From Brevibacterium sp. UMB1308A (GTDB taxonomy: Bacteria; Actinomycetota; Actinomycetes; Actinomycetales; Brevibacteriaceae): 51,735 nt of DNA. Shown here in pieces: positions 8,178 to 16,637 of this stretch. Each line of letters begins with the position of its first letter. The stretch's first letter is position 1. Both the position numbers and the translations under genes were made by a program. The notes beneath the pieces were generated by a model that saw only the letters and a list, made by a program, of their open reading frames with translations, was not told the DNA's origin and made no database searches. The stretch covers positions 1-51,735 of the forward strand of contig NZ_JASPDO010000020.1 of NCBI RefSeq assembly GCF_030230605.1, given 5' to 3'.

Positions 8178-8335
8178 CGTCACTGTCCAGAGGTGGTCGA
8201 GTCAGTCCGTTTTCACCGGCGCGAATATCGTGGTGGCGAGTGTGACCTGCGCCACTAGGGCCTTTGCCCTGATGCACTGCTGCCGACCGACTGTACTGAA
8301 GCCGGCACTCTGGTGGTGAGCTTGGAGTCCGAGCA

Positions 8336-8959
8336 TCAAGTCAATTGAAATCCGGTCAAGCAAGTGGGGTCATCTGCGCGGGTCGATATATCCTGCTTTG
8401 CGGTGCGGCCTTCGGCTGAGACTGTGAGCGACGCGTCAATTCCGCGTGGCAGCCAGATCCCCACGAATCCGTTGTCGTAAGTCCTCAGCGTTTCATCGAG
8501 GATGGTCCTCCCAGACGTCGCCTCGACCACGGTAACGTCGACGTCAGTATTGGCGAGCTCGCCGCGACAAGTTGTGAGGCTGTGGAAGTAGCATTCGTGA
8601 GTCTGCCCGCGATAGGGAGCGATAGAGACGTAAAATTCGTCCTTTGGCATCGGCAGAGTGGTCTGCTTGTTCTGACCGTCGGTCAGGACCAACTGTTCGG
8701 GTTCAATCGAAGCAATGAGTTCAGACGAGCGATCTGACACCTTCGCTGTGTCGAGGCGCTTGATGACGTCCCGTGCATTCAGGCCGTCCAGATCGTGCTC
8801 GGCCACCAATGAGTGATCGGACCCTGCGTCGACGGACGGTTCCGCATCAGCACAGCCGCTGAGCAGGAGGACGGCGCTGGTCGCCAGCGCTGTTATGGTC
8901 GCGCAGAGTCTCAGGCGGCTCCTGGAGGGGTGGATCGGAGTAACAATGGCAAGGGGCAT
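8336..8959 (-). CDS. cueP: CueP family copper-binding lipoprotein
   Basis: A 207-residue lipoprotein with a signal peptide and lipobox LLSGC. The mature part matches CueP, a copper-binding extracytoplasmic protein first known from Salmonella: FYVSIAPY, THECYFHSLTTCRGEL with the conserved Cys pair, DNGFVGIWLPRGI and a C-terminal CLTGFQ. I choose the ATG at 8959; a TTG at 8965 is possible. It lies downstream of csoR with a 186-nt gap and probably has its own promoter. Expected to bind copper outside the membrane. Confidence 0.85.
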   Translation of the reverse strand: MPLAIVTPIHPSRSRLRLCATITALATSAVLLLSGCADAEPSVDAGSDHSLVAEHDLDGLNARDVIKRLDTAKVSDRSSELIASIEPEQLVLTDGQNKQTTLPMPKDEFYVSIAPYRGQTHECYFHSLTTCRGELANTDVDVTVVEATSGRTILDETLRTYDNGFVGIWLPRGIDASLTVSAEGRTAKQDISTRADDPTCLTGFQLT

Positions 8960-9145
8960 GGCCAACTCTTTTCTCAGGTGAAAATGTTCATATCGACCGA
9001 TTCGACCTCAGGCGGCCCGATTTCGTCGGGGGCCTAGGGCCAGACGAGGGGCAACCCACGCCAGCCCGGAGACGTCGAAAGCATAGTCTTGGTCTGGGGT
9101 GCAACAGCCTGGGAGGCGTCTGGTGTCAACCGAAATCAGATGGTG

Positions 9146-9496
9146 TCAGGAGCGCACGAGTCGGTTGATGGCATCGGAGGCTTCCTGGATCTTGGCGATG
9201 GCCGCGTCCTCATCGCCTTGCTTGGCGGCGTCGAGCACGCAGTGCTTGAGGTGGTCATCGAGCAGGCCAGTCGCGACCCCCTGCAGTGCCCGGGTGAGCG
9301 CGGAGACCTGAGTGAGGATGTCGATGCAGTACTTCTCGTCATCGATCATCTTCGCGATGCCGCGCGCCTGGCCTTCGATGCGCTTCATGCGGCTGCGGTA
9401 GCGGGCCTTGTCGCTGATGTAGCCGTGCTGGTGGGTCTCGGTGTCGCCGCCGGTGTCATTGGTGGCCTTGTCGGTGGTCATGAATGTGTCCTTCAT
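9146..9496 (-). CDS. csoR: CsoR family copper-sensing repressor
   Basis: A 116-residue all-helical metal-sensing repressor. The Cu(I) ligands of the family are visible as Cys57 (KYCIDILTQ), His82 and Cys86 (DDHLKHC). The N-terminal 25 residues are His- and Asp-rich and variable. The ATG overlaps the stop of the CPH-type ATPase gene (ATGA), so the repressor is made with the pump it is expected to control. Its likely targets are the TACCC/GGGTA inverted repeats at 12363-12381, 15442-15455, 15472-15488 and near 15541. Confidence 0.92.
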   Translation of the reverse strand: MKDTFMTTDKATNDTGGDTETHQHGYISDKARYRSRMKRIEGQARGIAKMIDDEKYCIDILTQVSALTRALQGVATGLLDDHLKHCVLDAAKQGDEDAAIAKIQEASDAINRLVRS

Positions 9497-11643
9497 TTCT
9501 GACGTTCCAGGACGGAACGAGTGCTTTCATCTGGGGTGAGGTCGATGCGACGCAGCAACTGGGCGTTGAGGGCGACGACGACGGTGGAGATTGACATCAG
9601 GATCGCGCCAACCGACATCGGCATGACAAAGCCGACGGGTGCGAGCACACCGGCCGCGAGCGGCACAGAGAGCAGGTTGTACCCGGCAGCCCACCACAGG
9701 TTCTGCTTCATTTTACGGTATGCGGCACGGGAGAGTTGGATAACCGAGAGCACGCTGCGCGGGTCGGAACTGGCGAGGATGACCCCTGCTGAGGCGATGG
9801 CGACGTCGGTGCCCGCGCCGATGGCGATGCCGATGTCGGACTGCGCCAGCGCCGGAGCGTCATTGACGCCGTCACCAACCATGGCGACCTTCTTTCCCTC
9901 GTGCTGGAGCTGGGCGACCTTGGCGGACTTGTCCTCGGGGCGGACGCCGGCGAAGACGCGGTCGATGCCGAGCTGCCGGCCGACCTCGTCGGCGACGGCC
10001 TGGGCGTCGCCGGTGATCATGACGACCTCGACGCCGAGCCGGTGCAGCGCGTCGACGGCGTCGCGGGACTCGGGGCGGACCTCGTCGGCAAGCTTGAGCC
10101 CGCCGATCACAGTGTTGTCGCGTAGGACGTGCAGGATGATCGCGCCCGCGGCTCGCCACTCCTCGGCGGCGTCGATCTCGTGCTGCCCGGTCTCCTCGAG
10201 CAGTCGGGGGCCTCCGACGCGGATCTCCTGGCCGGCCACGGTCGCGGTGACCCCCACTGCCGGCGAGGACGAGAATCCACTGGCTGGTTCGACGGTCAGG
10301 CTCTTGTCTTTGGCGGCAGCGACGATGGCCTGGGCGAGCGGGTGCTCGCTGTCGGCCTCGGCGGCAGCGGCTAGGGCGAGTACCTGGTCGGCGCACAGGC
10401 CTGCGATCGGCTCGACGCCGGTGACGGTGGGCTCGCCCTTGGTCAGGGTGCCGGTCTTGTCGAAGAGCACTGCGTCGACCTGGCGCATGGACTCCAGTGC
10501 GAGGCGGTCCTTGACCAGGACGCCGCCGCGGGCGGCGCGCTCGGTGGCGATGGACACGACCAGCGGGATCGCCAGACCGAGCGCGTGCGGGCAGGCGATG
10601 ACGAGCACGGTGATGGTGCGGATGACGGCATCGTTGGGCAGCCCGAAGAGGGTCCAGGCGACGGCAGTGATCAGAGCGGCCCCGAGGGCGAACCAGAACA
10701 GCAAGGCAGCCGCCTTGTCGGCGATGCGCTGGGCGCGGGACGAAGACCCCTGGGCCTCGGCGACGAGCCTGTTGATGCCGGCCAGTGCCGTGTCGTCGCC
10801 GGTGGCGGTGATCTCCACCCGCAAACCGGAGTCAGTGGCCACAGTGCCGGCGGTGACCGCATCGCCCTCGCCGCGGGCGACGGGGCGCGACTCGCCGGTG
10901 ATCATCGACTCGTCCATGTCAGCGCGGCCGTCGATGACGGTGCCGTCGGCGGGGACGCTGCCTCCGGGGCGGACGATGACGACGTCGCCGACGCGCAGCT
11001 CGGCCGGGTCGACCTTGACGGTTTCGTCGCCCTCGACGCGCTCCGCTTCGTCGGGCAGCAACGCGGCAAGGGAGTCCAGCGCCGAGGTTGTCTGGGCCAG
11101 GGACCGCATCTCGATCCAGTGGCCGAGCAGCATGATCACGATCAGCAGCGCCAGCTCCCACCAGAACTCGAGCTCGTGGTGGACGAGCCCCACGGTGGCG
11201 GCCCAGGAGGCGAGGAACGCCACGGTGATCCCGAGCGCGATCAGCAGCATCATGCCGGGCTTGCGGCTCTTCAGCTCGTTGACGGCACCGGTGAGGAACG
11301 GTGTGCCGCCCCAGGCGTACATGACGGTGCCGAGCACCGCGGCGACCCAGCCCGCCCAGCTGGGCACCGAGTAGCCCAGGAGCATGGCGAACATGGGGGA
11401 GAACGCGACCACCGGGATGGCGATGACGAGGTTGATCCAGAACAGTCGACGGAACTGGCTGACGTGGTCGCCATGGCCCGCATGACCACTATGACCACTG
11501 CCGTGATCGCCGTGCCCGGCGTGGGCACCGTGTTTCACGGCGTGGCCTTCGTGCTCGGCATGCGAGTCGTCAACATGGCCGGACTCGGTGGTCGCGACGC
11601 CGTCGTGGTCATGGTGATGGTGATGCGTGGTCGGGTCCGTCAC
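9493..11643 (-). CDS. copB: Copper-translocating P1B-type ATPase, CPH (CopB-like)
   Basis: A heavy-metal P-type ATPase of 716 residues. It has no HMA domain but a His-rich cytoplasmic N-terminus (HHHHH at residues 7-11, then many H-G and H-x-H). The transmembrane metal site is CPH (VIACPHALGLAIP), typical of CopB-type pumps. The actuator has TGES, the phosphorylation motif is DKTGTLT, the HP motif is SEHPLAQ, and the hinge is [12 protein letters not shown]. The GTG at 11643 begins the conserved part and follows a purine-rich AAGGGAAG; the frame extends upstream to 11769 but that part overlaps the preceding gene. It sits between a DUF1541 lipoprotein and csoR. Confidence 0.92.
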   Translation of the reverse strand: MTDPTTHHHHHDHDGVATTESGHVDDSHAEHEGHAVKHGAHAGHGDHGSGHSGHAGHGDHVSQFRRLFWINLVIAIPVVAFSPMFAMLLGYSVPSWAGWVAAVLGTVMYAWGGTPFLTGAVNELKSRKPGMMLLIALGITVAFLASWAATVGLVHHELEFWWELALLIVIMLLGHWIEMRSLAQTTSALDSLAALLPDEAERVEGDETVKVDPAELRVGDVVIVRPGGSVPADGTVIDGRADMDESMITGESRPVARGEGDAVTAGTVATDSGLRVEITATGDDTALAGINRLVAEAQGSSSRAQRIADKAAALLFWFALGAALITAVAWTLFGLPNDAVIRTITVLVIACPHALGLAIPLVVSIATERAARGGVLVKDRLALESMRQVDAVLFDKTGTLTKGEPTVTGVEPIAGLCADQVLALAAAAEADSEHPLAQAIVAAAKDKSLTVEPASGFSSSPAVGVTATVAGQEIRVGGPRLLEETGQHEIDAAEEWRAAGAIILHVLRDNTVIGGLKLADEVRPESRDAVDALHRLGVEVVMITGDAQAVADEVGRQLGIDRVFAGVRPEDKSAKVAQLQHEGKKVAMVGDGVNDAPALAQSDIGIAIGAGTDVAIASAGVILASSDPRSVLSVIQLSRAAYRKMKQNLWWAAGYNLLSVPLAAGVLAPVGFVMPMSVGAILMSISTVVVALNAQLLRRIDLTPDESTRSVLERQK

Positions 11644-11732
11644 TGCTCTTCGCTTCCCTTCGTTCTTCCCCGGTTTTTCCTTCGATCGGGTCGTGTCTCG
11701 CCGCGGACCCTTCAGGGCCCCCAGCGGCCGGC

Positions 11733-12326
11733 TCAGGAGGCCGGCTTGATCTCGCTCTCGACGACCCACTTGTGGTTCGTCATGGTCATACCGTCGGACT
11801 CGTAGTCGACCATGTAGACGGTCTCGTCGGTGGAGGAGGCGATGGTGGCCTTCGCGCCCTGCATGCCCTCCATGTGCTCGGCCTCCAGGGCGACCTCAGT
11901 GCCGTCAGGCAGGCGCTGGGCGCCGGCGTCCATGATCTCCTGCTGCACGACCCACTTGTGGTCCTTGATCGGATCCCCGCCGGTGGTGGGCGTGAAGTCC
12001 ACCGCGTAGGTGTAGGTGTCGTAGGCCCCGACGATGGTGGCCTTCGCCCCGTGCATGCTCTCCATGTGGTCTGCGGTGAGCGTGACCTTTGTGCCGACCG
12101 GGTACTTCGGCGAGGAAGCCTTCTCGATGCCCTCTGGGGCGGGGCCGCCGTCCATCGGATGCTCCATCCCGCCGCCGTCGCTGCTGCCACCGCTTCCGTG
12201 GCCCTCGTGCTGACTGGTCGACGATGGCGTCGCCTGGTCCTGGTCTCCGCCAGTACTGCAGCCGGTGAGCACGAGTGCTCCGCCGAGCACTCCCGCGGCG
12301 ACGGTGGTGATAAGGCGCTTACGCAT
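11733..12326 (-). CDS. DUF1541 (YdhK-like) lipoprotein
   Basis: A 197-residue lipoprotein: signal peptide, lipobox LTGC with Cys23, a His/Gly/Met-rich linker (HEGHGSGG, GGGMEHPMDGG), then two tandem DUF1541 repeats. Each repeat has a M(E/H)(G/S)M(Q/H)GAKATI core and ends in DHKWVV or NHKWVV. Such proteins occur with copper pumps in Gram-positives and presumably bind metal at the outer face of the membrane. GGAG stands 5 nt before the ATG. First gene of the operon copB-csoR, directly behind the CsoR-like box at 12363-12381. Confidence 0.85.
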   Translation of the reverse strand: MRKRLITTVAAGVLGGALVLTGCSTGGDQDQATPSSTSQHEGHGSGGSSDGGGMEHPMDGGPAPEGIEKASSPKYPVGTKVTLTADHMESMHGAKATIVGAYDTYTYAVDFTPTTGGDPIKDHKWVVQQEIMDAGAQRLPDGTEVALEAEHMEGMQGAKATIASSTDETVYMVDYESDGMTMTNHKWVVESEIKPAS

Positions 12327-12362
12327 GAAATCTCCAATTCATCAGTCTGACCCGATCAACCA

Positions 12363-12381
12363 TATACCCCTATGGGGTATA
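12363..12381. promoter_or_regulatory. CsoR-like operator before the copB operon
   Basis: TATACCCC and GGGGTATA form a perfect 8-bp inverted repeat around TAT, 37 nt upstream of the DUF1541 lipoprotein ATG. The C/G-run dyad is like known CsoR sites. It would give copper-dependent control of the lipoprotein-copB-csoR operon. The rest of 12382-12477 has no gene. Confidence 0.75.
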
Positions 12382-12477
12382 GGTCAAATGTCGATCGGCG
12401 GGCGTGGAATCGTTTAGTTACGATCCGGTCGACCCGGGGCAGTAGCAGTGATGCTGCAGGCCCGGGCCGTCGAAGGA

Positions 12478-12819
12478 TCAGGCCATGTTGGCGGCGTACT
12501 TGGCGGGGTTGGAGTCGAAGGTCGGTCCGCAGCCGGGGCAGCAGAGCCAGTAGCGCTGCCCGTCGTAGTCACGGAAGAGGCCCTTTTCTTCGGCGTCCTG
12601 TTTGTTGACCGGATTGCCGACCATGACGGGGCAAGTGGTCATGCCGTCGCTGCCTTCGACCAAAAGGTTTTCGCGATGGCCGGAATCGGCGGCGGGGTTC
12701 TCTGTGCCGGCCGTGCCGCAGCAGCTGGAACCAGCGCTGACAGCTTCCTCGGCGACGGATGCCTCGACTGCGGGGGACGTACTGCAGCAGCTGGTGGGTG
12801 CCTGGTCTTCGTTGCTCAT
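12478..12819 (-). CDS. Cys-rich YHS-domain metal-binding protein
   Basis: A 113-residue soluble protein. The N-terminal half is unstructured-looking with two CC pairs (TSCCST near residues 10-13, SSCCGT near 32-35). The C-terminal half is a YHS-like domain with TTCPVM, GNPVNK, a YDGQRYWLCCPGCGPTF motif and NPAKYA. Seven or more Cys in metal-type spacing suggest heavy-metal binding or delivery. It is the last gene after copZ and copA, with a good AAGGTATGCACCG leader before the ATG. I know YHS proteins near copper pumps but not this CC-CC arrangement. Confidence 0.78.
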   Translation of the reverse strand: MSNEDQAPTSCCSTSPAVEASVAEEAVSAGSSCCGTAGTENPAADSGHRENLLVEGSDGMTTCPVMVGNPVNKQDAEEKGLFRDYDGQRYWLCCPGCGPTFDSNPAKYAANMA

Positions 12820-12868
12820 TCTCGGTGCATACCTTTCGTGTGTTCGGATGATGGTTGGTTCTGCGGTG

Positions 12869-15139
12869 TCACTGCTTGGCGACGCTGCGGAACCCGCGCA
12901 GGCGGAGGCTGTTGCCGACGACGAACACGCTGGAGAACGCCATCGCCGCGCCTGCGAGCATGGGGTTGAGCATGCCCAGCGCCGCGATCGGGATCGCCGC
13001 GACGTTGTAGGCGAAGGCCCAGAACAGGTTCGTCTTGATCGTGCCGAGGGTCTTGCGGGACAGGCGGATCGCGTCGACCGCGGCTCGCAGGTCCCCGCGC
13101 ACGAGGGTGATGTCGGAGGCCTCGATGGCCACGTCGGTGCCGGTGCCCATCGCCAGGCCGAGATCGGCCTGCGCCAGCGCCGGGGCGTCGTTGACGCCGT
13201 CGCCGACCATCGCGACGACCTTGCCCTCGTTCTGGAGGCCGGTGACGACGTCGACCTTGTCCTTGGGCAGGACCTCGGCGATGACCTTCTCGATGCCGAC
13301 CTCGGCGGCGATCCGGCGGGCCACGGCCTCGTTGTCGCCGGTGAGCAGGACCGGAGTGAGTCCCAGGTCCTTCAGTCCTTGGATCGCCTCGGCGCTGGTG
13401 GGCTTGACGGCGTCGGCGACGACGAGGATCCCGCGGGCCCGTCCGTCCCAGCCGACGGCGACGACGGTCTTGCCCTCGTCCTCGGCCTCGGCCTTGGCGG
13501 CTGCGACATCGGAGGAGAGCTGCTGGGACCAATCGGCCAGCAGGGACTCTCGGCCGACGAGCACCACGCGACCGTCGACGACGCCCTGGACGCCCTTGCC
13601 TTCGATGTTGGCGAAATCCTCCGGTGTCGGCAGCTGCCCGCCCTCCACGGCCGCGGCCTTCGCGATGGCCTGGGCGATCGGGTGTTCGGAGGCGTCCTCC
13701 AAAGCGCCAGCCAGGCGAAGCAGCTCGGTGCGGTCAATGCCCGGCTCGGTGATTGCGTCGACCAAGGTCATCTTGCCGGTGGTGACGGTGCCGGTCTTGT
13801 CGAGGACGACGGTGTCGACCTTGCGTGTGGATTCGAGGACTTCGGGGCCCTTGATGAGGACGCCCATCTGCGCGCCGCGACCGGTCCCGACCAGTAGCGC
13901 TGTCGGGGTGGCCAGGCCGAGGGCGCAGGGGCAGGCGATGACGAGGACCGCAACCGCTGCGGTGAAGGCGGCGGAGACGCCGGGTCCGAAGATCAGCCAT
14001 GCGCCGAGCGTGACGAGGGCGATGGCGATGACGATCGGCACGAAGATGCCGGAGATGCGGTCGGCCAGGCGCTGGACGGCGGCCTTGCCGGACTGGGCAT
14101 CCTCGACCAGCTTCGCCATCTGCGCCAGCTGGGTGTCCGACCCGACCCGGGTCGCCCGCACGACAAGACGCCCGCTGGCGTTGACCGTGGCCCCAGTCAC
14201 CGCGTCGCCGGCGACGACCTCGACGGGAACGGACTCGCCGGTGAGCATGGAGGCATCCACGGCCGAGGTGCCGGAGACGACCGCGCCGTCGGTGGCGATC
14301 TTCTCGCCCGGGCGGACGACGAACTCGTCGCCCACGGCCAGCTCGGAGGTCGGGATCTTGGTCTCGACGCCGTCCCGCAGGACGGAGACCTCTTTCGCCC
14401 CGAGGTCGAGCAGAGCGCGCAGCGCGGCACCGGCCTGGCGCTTGGAGCGCTTCTCGAAGTAGCGACCGGCGAGGATGAACATCGTCACACCCGCGGCGGC
14501 CTCGAGGTAGATGTTGCCCGCGCCGTCAGACGGCGCGATGGTGAACTCGAAGGGATGCTTCATCCCCGGCATGCCGGCATGGCCGAAGAACAATGCATAT
14601 AGCGACCACAGGAACGCCGCGCTCGTGCCCATCGAGACGAGCGTGTCCATCGTGGCCGTGCCGTGCTTGAGGTTGGTCCATGCGGCCTTGTGGAACGGCC
14701 AGCCCGCCCAGACGACTACCGGCGCGGCCAGAGCCAGCGAGGCCCACTGCCAGTAGGTGAACTGCAGGACCGGAATCATGGCCATCGCGATTACCGGGAC
14801 GGTGAGCACGATCGACCCGATCAGCCTCTGCTTCAGCGAGGTCAGTTCGGGGTCATCGGCTGGGTCCTGATCGTTGCCTTCGGAGTCCGTCGTCGCAGCT
14901 TCGGGCCGGGGTAGGGCGGCGGTGTAGCCGGTCTTTTCGACCTCCGCGACCAGAAGGGCCGGGTCATAGCCGGCGGGCACGGTGACCTTGGCCTTTTCGG
15001 TGGCGTAGTTGACGCTCGCGGTGACGCCGTCGAGCTTGTTGAGCTTGCGCTCGATCCTGTTCGCGCAGGAGGCGCAGGTCATCCCACCGACCTCCAGCTC
15101 GATGTCGCTGCCCGCACTCAGTGGCGCTGGTGTGCTCAT
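12869..15139 (-). CDS. copA: Copper-exporting P1B-type ATPase CopA (CPC)
   Basis: A Cu(I) export ATPase of 756 residues. One N-terminal HMA domain carries GGMTCASC with Cys22 and Cys25. The membrane metal site is CPC ([13 protein letters not shown]), with TGES, DKTGTVT, SEHPIAQ and [12 protein letters not shown] in order, as expected for P1B-1. A periplasmic loop is Met/His-rich ([12 protein letters not shown]). The start at 15139 follows AAGGAAG; the longer open frame to 15334 overlaps copZ and is out of family. It is co-transcribed with copZ upstream and the YHS protein downstream. Confidence 0.94.
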   Translation of the reverse strand: MSTPAPLSAGSDIELEVGGMTCASCANRIERKLNKLDGVTASVNYATEKAKVTVPAGYDPALLVAEVEKTGYTAALPRPEAATTDSEGNDQDPADDPELTSLKQRLIGSIVLTVPVIAMAMIPVLQFTYWQWASLALAAPVVVWAGWPFHKAAWTNLKHGTATMDTLVSMGTSAAFLWSLYALFFGHAGMPGMKHPFEFTIAPSDGAGNIYLEAAAGVTMFILAGRYFEKRSKRQAGAALRALLDLGAKEVSVLRDGVETKIPTSELAVGDEFVVRPGEKIATDGAVVSGTSAVDASMLTGESVPVEVVAGDAVTGATVNASGRLVVRATRVGSDTQLAQMAKLVEDAQSGKAAVQRLADRISGIFVPIVIAIALVTLGAWLIFGPGVSAAFTAAVAVLVIACPCALGLATPTALLVGTGRGAQMGVLIKGPEVLESTRKVDTVVLDKTGTVTTGKMTLVDAITEPGIDRTELLRLAGALEDASEHPIAQAIAKAAAVEGGQLPTPEDFANIEGKGVQGVVDGRVVLVGRESLLADWSQQLSSDVAAAKAEAEDEGKTVVAVGWDGRARGILVVADAVKPTSAEAIQGLKDLGLTPVLLTGDNEAVARRIAAEVGIEKVIAEVLPKDKVDVVTGLQNEGKVVAMVGDGVNDAPALAQADLGLAMGTGTDVAIEASDITLVRGDLRAAVDAIRLSRKTLGTIKTNLFWAFAYNVAAIPIAALGMLNPMLAGAAMAFSSVFVVGNSLRLRGFRSVAKQ

Positions 15140-15209
15140 GTCACTTCCTTCTCTCTGCTCTGCCGCGGCCATGCAGTGCCGTGGGCCGCGAGTCTGGCCG
15201 GGGCCTTCA

Positions 15210-15419
15210 TCAGGTGCGCACGGCCGAGTAGCCGGCCTCCTCGACGGCGGCCAGGACCTTCGCGTCGTCGATCTCGCCGGAGGCGGTGACCACGAGCCTT
15301 CCCGTCTCGGCGCTGACCTCGATGCCGGTGACACCGGCGATCTCGCCGACCTCCTCGCGGACTGACGCCTCGCAATGCCCGCAAGTCATGCCCGTTACTT
15401 GGTACTCGTTGGCAGTCAT
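15210..15419 (-). CDS. copZ: CopZ-type copper chaperone (HMA domain)
   Basis: A 69-residue single heavy-metal-associated domain with GMTCGHC (Cys13, Cys16) and the usual beta-alpha-beta pattern ending EEAGYSAVR. It would carry Cu(I) to CopA, encoded just downstream. The ATG is preceded by AGAGAGGATTATCC. Upstream lie two CsoR-like boxes. Confidence 0.93.
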   Translation of the reverse strand: MTANEYQVTGMTCGHCEASVREEVGEIAGVTGIEVSAETGRLVVTASGEIDDAKVLAAVEEAGYSAVRT

Positions 15420-15441
15420 CGGATAATCCTCTCTACTTGGG

Positions 15442-15488
15442 TACCCCGGTGGGTATCAGCTTGTGAACCATATACCCATATAGGGTAT
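15442..15488. promoter_or_regulatory. Two CsoR-like boxes before copZ-copA
   Basis: TACCC-cggt-GGGTA at 15442-15455 and ATACCC-atata-GGGTAT at 15472-15488 are inverted repeats of the same type as 12363-12381, 30 bp apart centre to centre, in the divergent region between copZ and the DUF6153-like gene. They suit cooperative control by the island's CsoR. Confidence 0.7.
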
Positions 15489-15540
15489 TTCTGCAAGGTG
15501 AGTCGGGCTCGCTCTTGAATGGACCCAACGTTTCGAGGTG

Positions 15541-15560
15541 ATACGCCACCGGGGTATGCT
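15541..15560 (+). promoter_or_regulatory. Promoter with a further CsoR-like dyad, leaderless gene
   Basis: A near-palindrome, ATACGCC-acc-GGGGTAT with one mismatch, covers 15541-15557 and overlaps a -10 like TATGCT (15555-15560). The GTG at 15567 lies 6 nt behind that hexamer. A weak TTTCGA (15532-15537) is 17 bp upstream. The arrangement places repressor binding directly on the -10. Confidence 0.5.
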
Positions 15561-15566
15561 GTGGCT

Positions 15567-15968
15567 GTGAAGAGCGCGACTCCTGAACCCTGTCGCGGCC
15601 AGCACTGGCTGCAGCTCGTCGTACTCACTGCACTGCTGATCATGGGTCTCCTCGGCATGCACGCGCTTATCGGCGGGTCGGCAGCGTCGACGACTTCCAT
15701 GGCGTCGTCGGCTCATGCATCCTCGCAGTCGGCCGGAACGACGACTACCGCCTCCATGTCGAGCGCGTCCGGGGCGCAGCGCGCGGTGCACGGTTCCGGC
15801 GGGTGTGCAGACGCCATGAACGGCGGCGACTCTACCTGTGTCTCCGCATCTACGGCCGAGAGCATTCCGGCCCTTCCCGTTCCGTCCGCCGCGGACCAGC
15901 ACGCGCACGACAGCGTCCATCACCGGCTGTGCTCCTCGGGCCACGCGGGCGGGGTTGTGGTCGTTTGA
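15567..15968 (+). CDS. Small Met/His-rich membrane peptide (DUF6153-like)
   Basis: A 133-residue protein with one transmembrane helix near residues 15-35 (LVVLTALLIMGLLGMHALIG), a Ser/Thr/Ala/Met/His-rich extracytoplasmic part, and three Cys (in GGCAD, STCVS and RLCSS). It resembles short DUF6153-type actinobacterial membrane proteins often found beside copper genes; this assignment is tentative. The GTG at 15567 is chosen because of the leaderless promoter and because the conserved helix follows. It is divergent from copZ and probably copper-induced. It may bind copper outside the membrane, by inference from composition and context. Confidence 0.65.
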   Translation: MKSATPEPCRGQHWLQLVVLTALLIMGLLGMHALIGGSAASTTSMASSAHASSQSAGTTTTASMSSASGAQRAVHGSGGCADAMNGGDSTCVSASTAESIPALPVPSAADQHAHDSVHHRLCSSGHAGGVVVV

Positions 15969-15985
15969 AGCACTCGGCATGCTTC

Positions 15986-16001
15986 CCATACGCACGTATG
16001 G
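15986..16001. promoter_or_regulatory. Palindromic operator candidate before the DUF998 pseudogene
   Basis: CCATACG-ca-CGTATGG is a perfect 7-bp inverted repeat, 18 nt upstream of the GTG at 16020. It is of the size and form bound by TetR-family repressors, and TetR fragments lie downstream. Confidence 0.5.
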
Positions 16002-16019
16002 TAATTGAAGGAGGATGTC

Positions 16020-16562
16020 GTGAACCGATACCGCGCCGGAGCCGTGGCCTAGTTGGCCAGCGCCGTGCTGCTTCCGGTGCAGCTGCTGGTCGCGCTGCGG
16101 TGGCCCCAGGGGTACTCGGTGAGGGACAACGCCATCAGCGATCTCGGAGTCACCGTCTGTGGAGGGTTCTCCGAGCAGGGCCAGCAGGTGCGCGAGGTGT
16201 GCTCTCCCTGGCACCAGTTGTTCAACGCCGGTATGGTCGTCTCCGGTGTGTTGATCGTGATCGGTGCGCTGTTGCTGCACGGCTGGTGGGACAGCCGCTC
16301 GGGTCGTACCGGGACGAGCGTGATCGCACTGACCGGACTGTCGGTGTCGATCGTCGGTTTGGCACCGTGGGACACGCATCCTGGCGTGCATGACTTCGCC
16401 GCACTGGGCCAGGCCGTCACGCAGTGGCTGGCCATGGGCCTGCTCGCCGTGGCCGCTGGACGCGGGCACTTCCGGCGACTCATCATCGTGGCGCTGGTGG
16501 TGCCATTGGTCGGGTTCGCAGCGTTCCTCGCCGCGGACATCGCGGGCAGGCCACGGGCCCTG
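16020..16562 (+). pseudogene. DUF998 membrane protein, broken by an amber codon and truncated
   Basis: A strong ribosome binding site (AAGGAGG) precedes GTG at 16020, but codon 11 is TAG at 16050-16052. The frame continues with a DUF998-like membrane protein: a helix with ASAVLLPVQLL, the family motif NAISDLG near 16130, several further helices, and a final helix ending AAFLAADIAGRP. After about 16562 the similarity stops and unrelated sequence follows, so the last one or two helices are missing. A TTG at 16053 could restart translation, but the 3' loss remains. It follows the Met/His-rich peptide gene in the same direction. Confidence 0.7.
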
Positions 16563-16637
16563 CTAAATCGCCGACGACCCGAACACGATGAACGGGATGT
16601 GTTCGGCGTGCCCGCTCATGGAGAGCTGCGGCCGCGA

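Noticed and set aside
9521..11374. Long plus-strand frame of 617 codons opposite copB
   Set aside because: It is the antisense of the CPH-type ATPase in GC-rich DNA. It has Ser/Thr/Arg-rich sequence without any domain, while the minus frame holds all P-type ATPase motifs.
10585..11805. Plus-strand frame of 406 codons
   Set aside because: Gly/Asp/Val-rich antisense of copB and the DUF1541 gene, a common artefact in high-GC sequence.
13035..14462. Plus-strand frame of 475 codons opposite copA, and 12602-13897 beside it
   Set aside because: Both are shadow frames of copA; the translated composition is repetitive and matches no family.
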